Of a stretch of DNA of 31,077 bases, positions 23,301-30,268 are shown one piece after another (the first letter of the stretch is position 1; each line of letters starts with the position of its first letter). The notes under the pieces are model-generated. The model saw only the letters and a program-made list of their open reading frames with translations. It was not told the origin of the DNA and made no database searches. The stretch lies in the NCBI GenBank assembly GCA_009773995.1, contig VSMY01000015.1, positions 1-31,077 on the forward strand. The letters run 5' to 3'. The position numbers were made by a program, and so were the translations under genes. The DNA comes from Oscillibacter sp. GTDB lineage: Bacteria; Bacillota; Clostridia; Oscillospirales; Oscillospiraceae.

Positions 23301-23348
23301 AGCGCTGGTGCTCCTTTCTAAATAGTTATTTTAGACTAACTGCTGGGC

Positions 23349-23588
23349 CTAAAAAATAGAGGCGCTTTCGACTACCTCAATCATTTCAGCGTCCATCCTG
23401 CGGATCGACAGCTCATACCCCCGCAGGTTCAGCTCCATAGGGTCCCCCAGGGGGGCCACCTTCCGCACGAAAATCTCCACGCCCTTGGTAATGCCCATGT
23501 CCATGATTCGGCGCTTCACCGGGCCCTCCCCGTGGAGCCGCGCCACCGTGACGGTCTCGCCCACCTTGGCGTCCCTCAAAGTTCTCAT
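23349..23588 (-). CDS. feoA: FeoA domain protein, second copy
   Basis: 79 residues with a single FeoA SH3-like fold (LRDAKVGETVTVARLHGEGPVKRRIMDMGITKGVEIFVRKVAPLGDPMEL, presented in two pieces here: RDAKVGETVTVARL and RRIMDMGITKG). FeoA proteins bind FeoB and are needed for full Fe2+ uptake. Start ATG follows AAGGAGG. It is 13 bases behind the first feoA gene and 48 bases before feoB. The two FeoA paralogs are clearly different in sequence, so they probably have distinct contacts with FeoB rather than being a recent duplication. Confidence 0.92.
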   Translation of the reverse strand: MRTLRDAKVGETVTVARLHGEGPVKRRIMDMGITKGVEIFVRKVAPLGDPMELNLRGYELSIRRMDAEMIEVVESASIF

Positions 23589-23601
23589 CCCGTTTCCTCC
23601 T

Positions 23602-23814
23602 TCAAATCATAATGCGGTTCGCCAGCCCCCGGTCCAGGGCCACCCGGCTGTCCTTTACCTGTAAAATCAGATTTCCCGCGATTTCGCTGACCACCGTGAC
23701 GGCGGCGCCCACCACAAAGCCCAGCTCCGCCAAGTGCTGGCGAATCTCATCCTTGCCGGTGATCTTGCGGATGGTAACGGTTTCTCCGGTTTTTGCCATG
23801 GAAAGCGGCATCAT
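23602..23814 (-). CDS. feoA: FeoA domain protein, first copy
   Basis: 70 residues with the FeoA signature MAKTGETVTIRKITG, RQHLAELGFVVGAAV and the closing RVALDRGLANRIMI. It is the first gene of the operon, starting at a tandem ATGATG behind AGGAGG. The promoter and two operator-like dyads lie directly upstream. Confidence 0.92.
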   Translation of the reverse strand: MMPLSMAKTGETVTIRKITGKDEIRQHLAELGFVVGAAVTVVSEIAGNLILQVKDSRVALDRGLANRIMI

Positions 23815-23843
23815 GACAGACCTCCTGTTGACGGGTTATTTTA

Positions 23844-23905
23844 GTTAGCAACTACTAACCCCCTCTACGGCCTCGTAGTTTAGCACGACTAACTCCGGCT
23901 GTCAA
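23844..23905 (-). promoter_or_regulatory. feo promoter with two GTTAG/CTAAC operators
   Basis: On the minus strand TTGACA (23900-23905) and TAAACT (23877-23882) are 17 bases apart. One dyad, GTTTAG-CACGA-CTAAC (23878-23893), covers the spacer and -10. The second, GTTAG-CAACTA-CTAAC (23844-23859), lies just downstream of the start. The half-site resembles the TTAGG/CCTAA-type boxes of DtxR/IdeR-family iron repressors more than Fur boxes. Iron-dependent repression of feo is expected; the identity of the repressor is inference. Confidence 0.72.
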
Positions 23906-24044
23906 GAGGTTTTTTGAAAAAACTCAAAAATTTTCCCGGAGAGCGGAAGTTCGGCCGGAGCAAAAACATGCGGGCGAAAAGTGGACTTTTTTCGTAAAAA
24001 TTAGGACAATTTTTTAATAAAGTTTAAATTTAGAGAACAAATCC
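23906..24044. other. AT-rich spacer between the divergent feo and phosphoesterase promoters
   Basis: About 140 bases rich in A and T runs. No gene, strong hairpin or clear operator is seen. Confidence 0.6.
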
Positions 24045-24073
24045 TTGCGTGAAGGAAAAAATTTTACTATACT
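24045..24073 (+). promoter_or_regulatory. Promoter of the YfcE-like phosphoesterase gene
   Basis: TTGCGT (24045-24050) and TATACT (24068-24073) are 17 bases apart. The start would be near 24080, leaving a leader of about 50 bases. Confidence 0.65.
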
Positions 24074-24132
24074 AACTTTACCGCCGTCCGGCGGATATCA
24101 CCCGCCTTGGCGCGGGAGAGAGGAGCGCCGTG

Positions 24133-24606
24133 ATGAACGTGCTGGTTTTGTCGGACTCCCATGGGAACATCGCCAATATGATACGAGCCGTGGAACGGGA
24201 ATCCCCCCGGATGATTCTCCACCTGGGGGACTGCTGGCGGGACGGAGAGCGGCTCCACGACCGCTTCCCGGAGCTGCCCTTTGAACAGGTATACGGCAAC
24301 TGCGACTACTTCCGGGGCTCCCGGGAGGCGGAGAAGCTGCTGTTCCTGAGGGACAAGCGGGTGCTGATGTGCCACGGGCACACCTACGGGGTGAAGCAGT
24401 CCCTGCTGGCGGCGGGCCTGGCGGCGGAGGAGAAGGACCTGGATCTCTTTTTGTTCGGCCACACCCACAAGCCCCTGGTGGACATGCGGGGGAAGACGCT
24501 GTTTTTAAACCCCGGCAGCATTGGGGACTACTCCCGGCCTACGTATGGGATTGTCACCTTGGAGAACGGGAAGCTAGACGCCCGGACGGTGCTGCTGCGG
24601 GAGTAA
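24133..24606 (+). CDS. YfcE/MJ0936-family metallophosphoesterase
   Basis: 157 residues, normal for this small calcineurin-like family. Metal-binding motifs are complete: SDSHGN (7-12), HLGDC, YGNCD, CHGHTYG and FGHTHKP. The family hydrolyses phosphodiesters with Mn2+ or similar ions; physiological substrates are mostly unknown. A GTG immediately precedes the ATG; GAGGAG spacing suits either, and I take the ATG. The acetyltransferase leader region begins soon after its stop, and no strong terminator intervenes, so the two may be cotranscribed. Confidence 0.9.
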   Translation: MNVLVLSDSHGNIANMIRAVERESPRMILHLGDCWRDGERLHDRFPELPFEQVYGNCDYFRGSREAEKLLFLRDKRVLMCHGHTYGVKQSLLAAGLAAEEKDLDLFLFGHTHKPLVDMRGKTLFLNPGSIGDYSRPTYGIVTLENGKLDARTVLLRE

Positions 24607-24673
24607 GCCGACCGCGGAACAATTCTATAACTGCTTTATAAAAGTTATTTTAACTATAAAGGAGAGGGAAAGC

Positions 24674-24694
24674 GTGAGGCGCTGCATTGCCTAA
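24674..24694 (+). CDS. Candidate six-codon leader peptide upstream of the Vat-like gene
   Basis: GTG AGG CGC TGC ATT GCC TAA, encoding MRRCIA, preceded by AAAGGAGAGG at a normal distance. Its stop codon touches the first base of the 12-bp stem that holds the downstream start codon. Leader ORFs in this arrangement regulate several ribosome-drug resistance genes by translational attenuation. That it is translated is inference. Confidence 0.45.
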   Translation: MRRCIA

Positions 24695-24754
24695 GCCGGA
24701 ATCGTCCAAACTAACGTCAAATGAAAAAGGAGAAGATTTCATGACGATTCCGGC
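24695..24754 (+). promoter_or_regulatory. Hairpin caging the Vat-like gene's ribosome site and start codon
   Basis: GCCGGAATCGTC (24695-24706) and GACGATTCCGGC (24743-24754) are perfect 12-bp complements. The 36-base loop holds the ribosome site AAAGGAG (24726-24732) and the A and T of the ATG, while the G of the ATG opens the stem. The stem therefore includes codons 2-5 of the gene. No T run follows, so translational rather than transcriptional control is suggested. Confidence 0.7.
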
Positions 24755-25379
24755 TCCCACGAAGCTGTACCCCAGGACAGGGGACAGCCAGACCATCTAC
24801 TTGAGAAACGCCGTCCAGAATCCCAACATCGAGGTTGGGGATTTTACGATTTATAACGATTTTGTCCGCGATCCCAGGGACTTTCAGAAAAACAACGTGC
24901 TGTACCACTACCCCGTCAACGGCGATAAGCTGGTGATTGGGAAGTTCTGCTCCATCGCCTGCGGGGCCCGGTTTTTGATGAACAGTGCCAACCACGCCCT
25001 GGGCTCCCTGTCCACCTATGTGTTCCCCATTTTTTACGAGGAGTGGGACCACGGGATGCGGGTGACGGAGGCCTGGGACCACCGGGGAGACATTGTAATT
25101 GGAAACGACGTGTGGATCGGCTACGAGGCCGTGATTCTCTCCGGCGTCACCATTGGGGACGGGGCCATCGTGGCCGCCCGGTCCGTGGTGACCAAGGATG
25201 TGCCGCCCTATGCCGTCGTGGGCGGCGTTCCCGCCAGGCCCATCCGGCGGCGGTTTGACCAGGAGACCGCCGACGCGCTTTTAGAGCTGCGCTGGTGGGA
25301 CTGGCCCCCGGAGAAGCTGGCGGGCAGCCTCCGGGCCATTCAGGCGGGAGACCTGGAAGCGCTGCGGCAGAGCCGCTAA
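24741..25379 (+). CDS. Vat/CatB-type (xenobiotic) O-acetyltransferase
   Basis: 212 residues of the left-handed beta-helix hexapeptide family. It follows VatD closely in layout: LYPRTGD at the N-terminus, NVLYHYPVNGDKLVIGKFCSIACG, the catalytic His H85 in MNSANHALGSLSTY, IGNDVWIGYEAVILSGVTIGDGAIVAARSVVTKDV, the PYAVVGGVPARPIRRRF tail and RWWDWP near the C-terminus. Relatives acetylate streptogramin A or chloramphenicol using acetyl-CoA. Start ATG follows AAAGGAG. Resistance is not proven: many chromosomal CatB-like enzymes have unknown substrates. Its caged start (24695-24754) and leader ORF favour an inducible drug-modifying role. Confidence 0.85.
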   Translation: MTIPAPTKLYPRTGDSQTIYLRNAVQNPNIEVGDFTIYNDFVRDPRDFQKNNVLYHYPVNGDKLVIGKFCSIACGARFLMNSANHALGSLSTYVFPIFYEEWDHGMRVTEAWDHRGDIVIGNDVWIGYEAVILSGVTIGDGAIVAARSVVTKDVPPYAVVGGVPARPIRRRFDQETADALLELRWWDWPPEKLAGSLRAIQAGDLEALRQSR

Positions 25380-25396
25380 GGTTATTCCGGCAGATA

Positions 25397-25434
25397 AAAA
25401 AGGACCGCGCTGCAGGCACAGCGCGGTCCTTTTT
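25397..25434. terminator. Bidirectional terminator between the Vat-like gene and the Dabb gene
   Basis: A 16-bp stem, AAAAAGGACCGCGCTG with CAGCGCGGTCCTTTTT, surrounds the loop CAGGCA. A and T runs at the ends suit termination in both directions between convergent genes. Confidence 0.9.
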
Positions 25435-25459
25435 GTCGGCTTGAATTTATAGTAATACT

Positions 25460-25744
25460 TTATAAAATTTCATAGTCTACCGCCACCCGGTCTTCCCGGA
25501 TGGACTTGCACAGGACGGAGACCGCCTTGTGCCGGGGGTCGTTCTTATAGGCTTCCAGGTCCTCCAGGCTCTGAAATTCACTGACCAGCACCGCGTCGTA
25601 GTTCCCAGGGGCCACGTTCCGGGCCACCTCGCTGCGGAGGAGCTGGGGCACAACTCCCTGCAAGGCCCGGAGGCCGCTTAAAAACCGTTCCTGTTCGTCT
25701 TCGGTGCCGGGGCGGAATTTCCACATGACAATATGGCGAATCAT
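25460..25744 (-). CDS. Dabb (stress-responsive A/B barrel) domain protein
   Basis: 94 residues covering one Dabb ferredoxin-like barrel: MIRHIVMWKFRPGTEDEQ, YDAVLVSEFQSLEDLEAYKNDPRHKAV. Small proteins of this family dimerise; functions range from unknown stress roles to cyclases. The ATG at 25744 has GGAAGTG upstream inside the end of the aminotransferase gene, whose stop is only 4 bases away, so the two are co-translated. The link to the aminotransferase is not explained by known biochemistry. Confidence 0.85.
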   Translation of the reverse strand: MIRHIVMWKFRPGTEDEQERFLSGLRALQGVVPQLLRSEVARNVAPGNYDAVLVSEFQSLEDLEAYKNDPRHKAVSVLCKSIREDRVAVDYEIL

Positions 25745-25748
25745 CGGC

Positions 25749-26951
25749 TCACTTCCTGTTCTTCCGGTTGTACGCTTCGATGCCAAGGCCCAGCAGCTCG
25801 ATGGCCCGGGTCAGCTCCTTGGGCTGGGTGACGTAGGCGATGCGGACCTCGTTTTTCCCCTTGCCGGGGGTGGCGTAGAAGCCCTCGCCGGGGGCGTACA
25901 TGACGGTCTCGCCCTGGTCCTCGAACTCCTGGAGGAGGAAATACTGAAGCTTCTCCGCGTCGTCCACCGGCAGGGTGGCCATGACGTAGAACGCGCCCTC
26001 CGGGGAGCTGTGGGTGACGCCGGGGAGCTTGGAGAGGGCGGCCACCAGGGCGTCCTTCCGGCGGCCGTACTCATCCCGAACAGAGGCCAGGTAATCCGGC
26101 GTCATGTGGCGGTACAGGGCGGCGGCGCCCAGCTGGTCCAACGTGGCGGCGCAGAGGCGGCCCTGGCAGATTTTCATGGCCAGCTCCATAAAGTGCTTGT
26201 TCCGGGAGATCAGCGCGCCCACCCGGGCGCCGCAGGAGGAGAAGCGCTTGGAGATGGAGTCGGTAACGATGATATTTTCCGCCGCGTCCTCGAACTCCAG
26301 CAGGGAGCTGAGCTTCTTCCCGGAGTAGATGATTTCCCGGTAGACCTCGTCGCTGACCAGGAAGAGGTTGTGCTCCTTGCAGATATCTACCAGGAGGCGC
26401 TGTTCCTCGCGGGTGAGCACCGCGCCGGTGGGGTTGCCGGGGTTGGTGACCATGATGGCCTTGGTGCGGGGGGTGATGAGGGGCTCGATTTTCTCCCGGC
26501 GGGCGAAGCGGTAGCCCTCCTCCGCCGTGGTGGGGATGGGGACGATTTTGCCGCCGGTGACGCCGATGAAGGTGTCGTAGTTGGGATAGAAGGGCTCGGG
26601 GATCAAGACCTCGTCCCCGTCGTCCAGGATGCAGGCGGCGGTGAGCTGCAGCGCCTCGCTGCCGCCGTAAGTAGCCAGGATATCCTCCGGCGCAAGAGAG
26701 ACGCCGAAGCTCTTATAATAGTCCCCCACGGCCTCCAGGTACACGTCCACGCCGCCGGCGGGGGCGTAGGCCAGAACGGGGTCTTGGAAGCCCCGCACGG
26801 CGTCAAAGAATGCCTGGGGGGTCTCCACGTCGGGCTGTCCGATGTTCAGATGGAGGACGCGCCGCCCGGCTGCCTCCGCCGCCACCACATAGGGGTGGAA
26901 TTTCCGAATGGGGGAGAGGCTGCACGCCTCGCATTTGCTGGAAAACTTCAT
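25749..26951 (-). CDS. PLP-dependent class I/II aminotransferase
   Basis: 400 residues of the AAT fold-type I family: LNIGQPDVETP (35-45), AYAPAGG, YGGSEALQL, the VTNPGNPTG loop (168-176), SDEVYREIIY with Asp201, and the PLP lysine K235 in DSISKRFSSCGARVG. It is not closely related to the aminotransferase at 97-1275. ATG follows AAGGAGG. The substrate is unknown; an aspartate- or aromatic-type amino donor is likely. Expression starts from a clear promoter at 27.0 kb with a palindrome at the transcription start, so it is probably repressed by a dedicated regulator not seen in the window. Confidence 0.9.
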   Translation of the reverse strand: MKFSSKCEACSLSPIRKFHPYVVAAEAAGRRVLHLNIGQPDVETPQAFFDAVRGFQDPVLAYAPAGGVDVYLEAVGDYYKSFGVSLAPEDILATYGGSEALQLTAACILDDGDEVLIPEPFYPNYDTFIGVTGGKIVPIPTTAEEGYRFARREKIEPLITPRTKAIMVTNPGNPTGAVLTREEQRLLVDICKEHNLFLVSDEVYREIIYSGKKLSSLLEFEDAAENIIVTDSISKRFSSCGARVGALISRNKHFMELAMKICQGRLCAATLDQLGAAALYRHMTPDYLASVRDEYGRRKDALVAALSKLPGVTHSSPEGAFYVMATLPVDDAEKLQYFLLQEFEDQGETVMYAPGEGFYATPGKGKNEVRIAYVTQPKELTRAIELLGLGIEAYNRKNRK

Positions 26952-26985
26952 CCTTTTCGCCTCCTTGGGACTTTGAGCTTTGTAG

Positions 26986-27000
26986 TACGCGGACCGCGTA
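26986..27000. promoter_or_regulatory. Palindromic operator candidate at the aminotransferase transcription start
   Basis: TACGCGG-A-CCGCGTA is a perfect 7-1-7 palindrome ending at the predicted start point, seven bases downstream of the -10 box. A repressor bound there would block initiation or clearance. Confidence 0.6.
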
Positions 27001-27007
27001 TTTTTCT

Positions 27008-27035
27008 ATTGTAGCACCTCCGCGGCCCTTGTCAA
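27008..27035 (-). promoter_or_regulatory. Promoter of the aminotransferase-Dabb operon
   Basis: On the minus strand TTGACA (27030-27035) and TACAAT (27008-27013) are 16 bases apart. Confidence 0.75.
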
Positions 27036-27211
27036 ACGCTTTTCCAAAAATCGTCGTTTTGCCCGACGGGGCCCGGCGCGCCGGGGCGAGGGCTGGTCAA
27101 AGTGCGCAAAGGGGGGCGCTTCGGCCGGGAGGGGAGCGGAGGATCCCCGCCAAAAGATTCCAGTTTCAGGGACCTCCCGGCGAAAAGGGCGGAAAAATTT
27201 CAGAAAAGTGG
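27036..27211. other. Non-coding spacer between divergent promoters
   Basis: About 175 GC-rich bases with several short imperfect G/C dyads. I see no gene and no further element I can support. Confidence 0.55.
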
Positions 27212-27239
27212 TTGACATTTCGGAAGAGGCTACTATAAT
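27212..27239 (+). promoter_or_regulatory. Consensus promoter of the lysine riboswitch transcript
   Basis: TTGACA (27212-27217) and TATAAT (27234-27239), both perfect consensus, with a 16-base spacer. The start would be near 27246, just before the riboswitch P1 stem. Confidence 0.85.
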
Positions 27240-27248
27240 AGGGGCCAG

Positions 27249-27421
27249 CATGATAGAGGCGCGGACGTCAAGAGTACGCCTCCCCAAGGGTTCAGGAGCC
27301 GGGGAGGGGGAAAGGGGCTTCCGCCGAGGTTTCGCCGTTCCGGCCTGAGTGGGACGCGAAGCCGGGCCGCAGGATAATATCCTGTGGACTGTCACTCCCT
27401 TGGGAGTGGAGCGCTGTCGTG
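27249..27421 (+). ncRNA. Lysine riboswitch (L box) aptamer
   Basis: The conserved lysine-aptamer core is recognisable in order: GATAGAGGCGCG, AAGAGTA, GGGGAAAGGGG, CCGCCGAGG, then GGACTGTCACTCC and GGAGTGGAGCGCTGTCGTG. P1 is an 8-bp helix between CATGATAG (27249-27256) and CTGTCGTG (27414-27421). A terminator-like hairpin follows at 27449-27475. The L box senses L-lysine and turns off lysine biosynthesis or uptake genes, so it predicts that the downstream transporter carries lysine and is shut off when lysine is plentiful. Confidence 0.9.
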
Positions 27422-27448
27422 GATTCATCCGTTTCGTGTGTTCGGGTT

Positions 27449-27485
27449 GAAGTCATGACGAGCTGTCATGACTTCATTTTCATTT
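27449..27485 (+). terminator. Riboswitch expression-platform terminator
   Basis: GAAGTCATGAC pairs perfectly with GTCATGACTTC around a 5-base loop, followed by ATTTTCATTT. It lies between the aptamer and the gene's AGGAGAGAG site, the place expected for lysine-dependent premature termination. Confidence 0.8.
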
Positions 27486-27498
27486 AGGAGAGAGCGTT

Positions 27499-29247
27499 AT
27501 GAAAAACCTGAAAAAGCGGTTTCTGCCTCTGCTGGCGGTTATGCTGCTGCTGTGCGCGGCCATGACCGTCCCGGCCCTTGCCGCCGGGGAGGACCCCACG
27601 GAGCTGGCGGGCACGAAGTACATCGAGTGCCCCGACTGCGGAACCTCCGGCGTCGTCCTTTCCGACGAGGGAGAGGCCGTCCCCTGCGAGACCTGCGCGG
27701 ACAGCGGCTATGTGGGCTATGTGGAGTCCCCCAGCCCCTTCTACAACACCTTCTGGTCCTTAATTCCCCCCATCATCGCCATCGCCCTGGCCCTGATTAC
27801 CAAGGAGGTCTATTCCTCCCTGTTCTTAGGGATCCTGGTGGGCGGCCTGCTGTACTCCAACTTTGCCTTTGAGGGCACCATTCTCCATGTGTTCAACGAC
27901 GGCATCGTGGCCTCCGTCACCGATTCCTACAACATGGGCATCCTGATCTTCCTGATCATCCTGGGCTCCATGGTGTGCCTGATGAACAAGGCGGGGGGCT
28001 CCGCCGCCTTCGGCCGCTGGGCCAAGGACCACATCAAGTCCCGCGTCGGCGCGCAGCTGGCCTCCGTCCTCTTGGGCGTGCTGATTTTCATCGACGACTA
28101 CTTCAACTGCCTCACCGTGGGCTCCGTCATGCGGCCCATCACGGACAAGCACAACATCTCCCGGGCCAAGCTGGCCTATATCATCGACGCCACGGCGGCC
28201 CCGGTGTGCATCATCGCCCCCATCAGCTCCTGGGCCGCGGCCGTTGCCGGCTTCGCCGAGGACGGCCAGGGCTTTAACCTCTTCCTGCGGGCCATCCCCT
28301 ACAACTACTACGCCCTGCTGACCATCGTCATGATGGTGGGCATGATTGTCATGAAGACGGAATTTGGCCCCATGGCCAAGTTTGAGAAGAACGCCCTGCA
28401 GGGCGACCTCTTCTCCGGCTCCAACCCCTACGCCGGGGCGGAGGACGACGCCCCCGAGGACAAGGGCACGGTCCTGGACCTGGTCCTCCCCGTGGTGGTC
28501 CTCATCATCTGCTGCGTCATTGGCATGATTTACTCCGGCGGCTTCTTCGAGGGCGAGGGCTTCATCTCCGCCTTCTCCAACTCCGACGCCTCCGTGGGAC
28601 TGATGCTGGGTTCCGCCTTCGCCCTGGTCTTCACACTGGCCTACTACCTCATCCGCCGCTCCATGAGCTTCAAGGAGATGATGGGCTGCATCCCCGAGGG
28701 CTTCAAGGCCATGGTGCCCGCCATCATGATTCTGACCTTTGCCTGGAGCCTGAAGAACATGACGGACTCCCTGGGCGCGAAATTCTTTGTCCGGGACTTC
28801 GTCCGCACCTCCGCCAGCGGTCTCCAGATGATTCTGCCCCTCATCGTCTTCGCCATCGGCTGCCTGCTGGCCTTCGCCACCGGCACCTCCTGGGGCACCT
28901 TCGGCATCCTGATTCCCATTGTGCAGAACGTCTTCTCCATGGACAACCCCATGGCCATCGTCTGCATCTCCGCCTGCATGGCGGGCGCGGTCTGCGGCGA
29001 CCACTGCTCCCCCATCTCCGACACCACCATCATGGCCTCCGCCGGCGCCCAGTGCGACCATGTGAACCATGTGTCCACGCAATTGCCCTACGCCATCACC
29101 TGCGCGGTGGTGTCCGGCGTGACCTACCTCATCGCGGGCATCCTGGTCAGCGCCGGGGCCCCCGGTCTGTTGGGCCTGCCCATCGGCATTGTGCTGATGA
29201 TCGGCGCGCTGTTTGTGCTCCGGTCCAAGAATCCCAGCGTCAACTAA
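27499..29247 (+). CDS. NhaC-family transporter, likely lysine transporter
   Basis: 582 residues. Residues 1-29 form a signal peptide (LLAVMLLLCAAMTVPALAA). Residues 36-75 are a cysteine-rich segment with CPDCGTSG and CETCADSGYVGY, like a single zinc ribbon. From about 83 an NhaC/YvsH-type membrane domain follows with some eleven helices, including FIDDYFNCLTVGSVMRPITD, APISSWAAAVAG, FATGTSWGTFGILIPI and GDHCSPISDTTIMAS. NhaC-family proteins under L-box control (LysW) are predicted lysine transporters, probably Na+- or H+-coupled. The riboswitch supports that here over sodium/proton antiport. ATG follows TAGGAGAGAG. A terminator follows the gene. Confidence 0.88.
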   Translation: MKNLKKRFLPLLAVMLLLCAAMTVPALAAGEDPTELAGTKYIECPDCGTSGVVLSDEGEAVPCETCADSGYVGYVESPSPFYNTFWSLIPPIIAIALALITKEVYSSLFLGILVGGLLYSNFAFEGTILHVFNDGIVASVTDSYNMGILIFLIILGSMVCLMNKAGGSAAFGRWAKDHIKSRVGAQLASVLLGVLIFIDDYFNCLTVGSVMRPITDKHNISRAKLAYIIDATAAPVCIIAPISSWAAAVAGFAEDGQGFNLFLRAIPYNYYALLTIVMMVGMIVMKTEFGPMAKFEKNALQGDLFSGSNPYAGAEDDAPEDKGTVLDLVLPVVVLIICCVIGMIYSGGFFEGEGFISAFSNSDASVGLMLGSAFALVFTLAYYLIRRSMSFKEMMGCIPEGFKAMVPAIMILTFAWSLKNMTDSLGAKFFVRDFVRTSASGLQMILPLIVFAIGCLLAFATGTSWGTFGILIPIVQNVFSMDNPMAIVCISACMAGAVCGDHCSPISDTTIMASAGAQCDHVNHVSTQLPYAITCAVVSGVTYLIAGILVSAGAPGLLGLPIGIVLMIGALFVLRSKNPSVN

Positions 29248-29282
29248 ACCAGCCCCCGGAAGGAACTCCACCTTCCTTCTGT

Positions 29283-29319
29283 CCGCGCCCGGTCAAAAAC
29301 CGGGCGCGGGGCTTTTTTT
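29283..29319 (+). terminator. Terminator of the NhaC-family gene
   Basis: An 11-bp GC-rich stem (CCGCGCCCGGT with ACCGGGCGCGG) around CAAAA, then GGC and seven T residues. Confidence 0.92.
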
Positions 29320-29322
29320 CGC

Positions 29323-29351
29323 TTGACTTTCTCGCAGAACTGTATTATTAT
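29323..29351 (+). promoter_or_regulatory. Promoter of the TraX-like gene
   Basis: TTGACT (29323-29328) and TATTAT (29346-29351) are 17 bases apart, starting just after the preceding terminator's T run. Confidence 0.75.
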
Positions 29352-29395
29352 ACCAGTGTACCAATTCAATAATACAATCGAAAGGAAGTATGCGC

Positions 29396-30247
29396 ATGGA
29401 GAGCATAAGAACAAGGGGCCTCAGCGCCTCGGGGCTGAAATGGATTGCCCTGGCCTTGATGGTCCTGGACCACATCCACTATATGTTTGCCTACACGGGC
29501 CGGGCACCGGAGTGGTTCAGTATGCTGGGGCGGCTGGCCGCGCCGCTGTTCCTCTTCTGCCTGGCGGAGGGCTTTTCCCATACCCATGACCGAAGGAAGT
29601 ACTTCATAAAAGTATACGCAATCCACCTGCTGATGTCCGGTCTGCTGTTTTTGATGCTGTGCGGCCTCCTGCCGGTCCGACCCGACGGGTTCTATCCCAT
29701 GAATGGCATGATGACCTCGTTCTCTATTTTGATGGTGGTCTTCCAGGGCATGGACTGGCTGGGGGAGAAGCGCTGGGGACCGGGGCTGGCGGCGGTGGTC
29801 CTGCCCCTGGTGTGGCCTGTCCTGGCAAGTATGCTCATGGGGATGGTCCCCGCTCTCCAGATGCCCCTGTCCGCCCTGGGCTATACGCTGCTGCCTATGT
29901 GGAACTCGAATCCGGACGCCGGTATCGGCACGATTCTCACGGGGATTCTGCTGTATGGCTTTCGAAAGAACCGAAGGGTCCAGGCCGGCGTGTTTGCGGG
30001 CTTCACGGCGCTTTATGATTTCCTTTATCCTCTGCTGGTGTTCTCCCGGTCCCCAGGGTTTCATTGGACCATGATGTTCACCACCGTCTACGAGTGGTAC
30101 GGGGCCCTTGCGGCCACCCTGATGCTGTGTTACAATGGAGAACGGGGACGGGGGCCGAAGCGGTTCTTCTACGTGTTCTACCCCGCCCACGTCTACATCT
30201 TATACGCGCTGTCCTGGGCGGCGTATCCCCTCTTGGCGGGAGGCTGA
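29396..30247 (+). CDS. TraX-family membrane protein
   Basis: 283 residues, about eight hydrophobic helices, with the TraX start LKWIALALMVLDHIHYMF and GRLAAPLFLFCLAEGFSHTHDRRKY. The founding member acetylates F pilin; chromosomal relatives in Firmicutes are of unknown function and may acylate an exported molecule. Two ATGs are possible; I take the second (29396), nine bases after AAGGA, because the first is too close to that site. It is followed by two further plus-strand genes with short gaps, probably one operon. No conjugation genes are nearby. Confidence 0.82.
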   Translation: MESIRTRGLSASGLKWIALALMVLDHIHYMFAYTGRAPEWFSMLGRLAAPLFLFCLAEGFSHTHDRRKYFIKVYAIHLLMSGLLFLMLCGLLPVRPDGFYPMNGMMTSFSILMVVFQGMDWLGEKRWGPGLAAVVLPLVWPVLASMLMGMVPALQMPLSALGYTLLPMWNSNPDAGIGTILTGILLYGFRKNRRVQAGVFAGFTALYDFLYPLLVFSRSPGFHWTMMFTTVYEWYGALAATLMLCYNGERGRGPKRFFYVFYPAHVYILYALSWAAYPLLAGG

Positions 30248-30268
30248 CCGGACAGGGAAGGAGGGGCC

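Noticed and set aside
21081..23321. A 746-codon open frame on the plus strand opposite feoB
   Set aside because: It is the antisense of a complete FeoB gene with all G motifs. Its His/Gly/Glu-rich composition is typical of antisense frames in GC-rich DNA, and it has no ribosome site or recognisable domain.
25704..27014. A 436-codon plus-strand frame opposite the aminotransferase, and similar long frames opposite the NhaC gene (27826-29271) and near 775-1935
   Set aside because: All are antisense to well-supported genes, lack domains and show the same biased composition.
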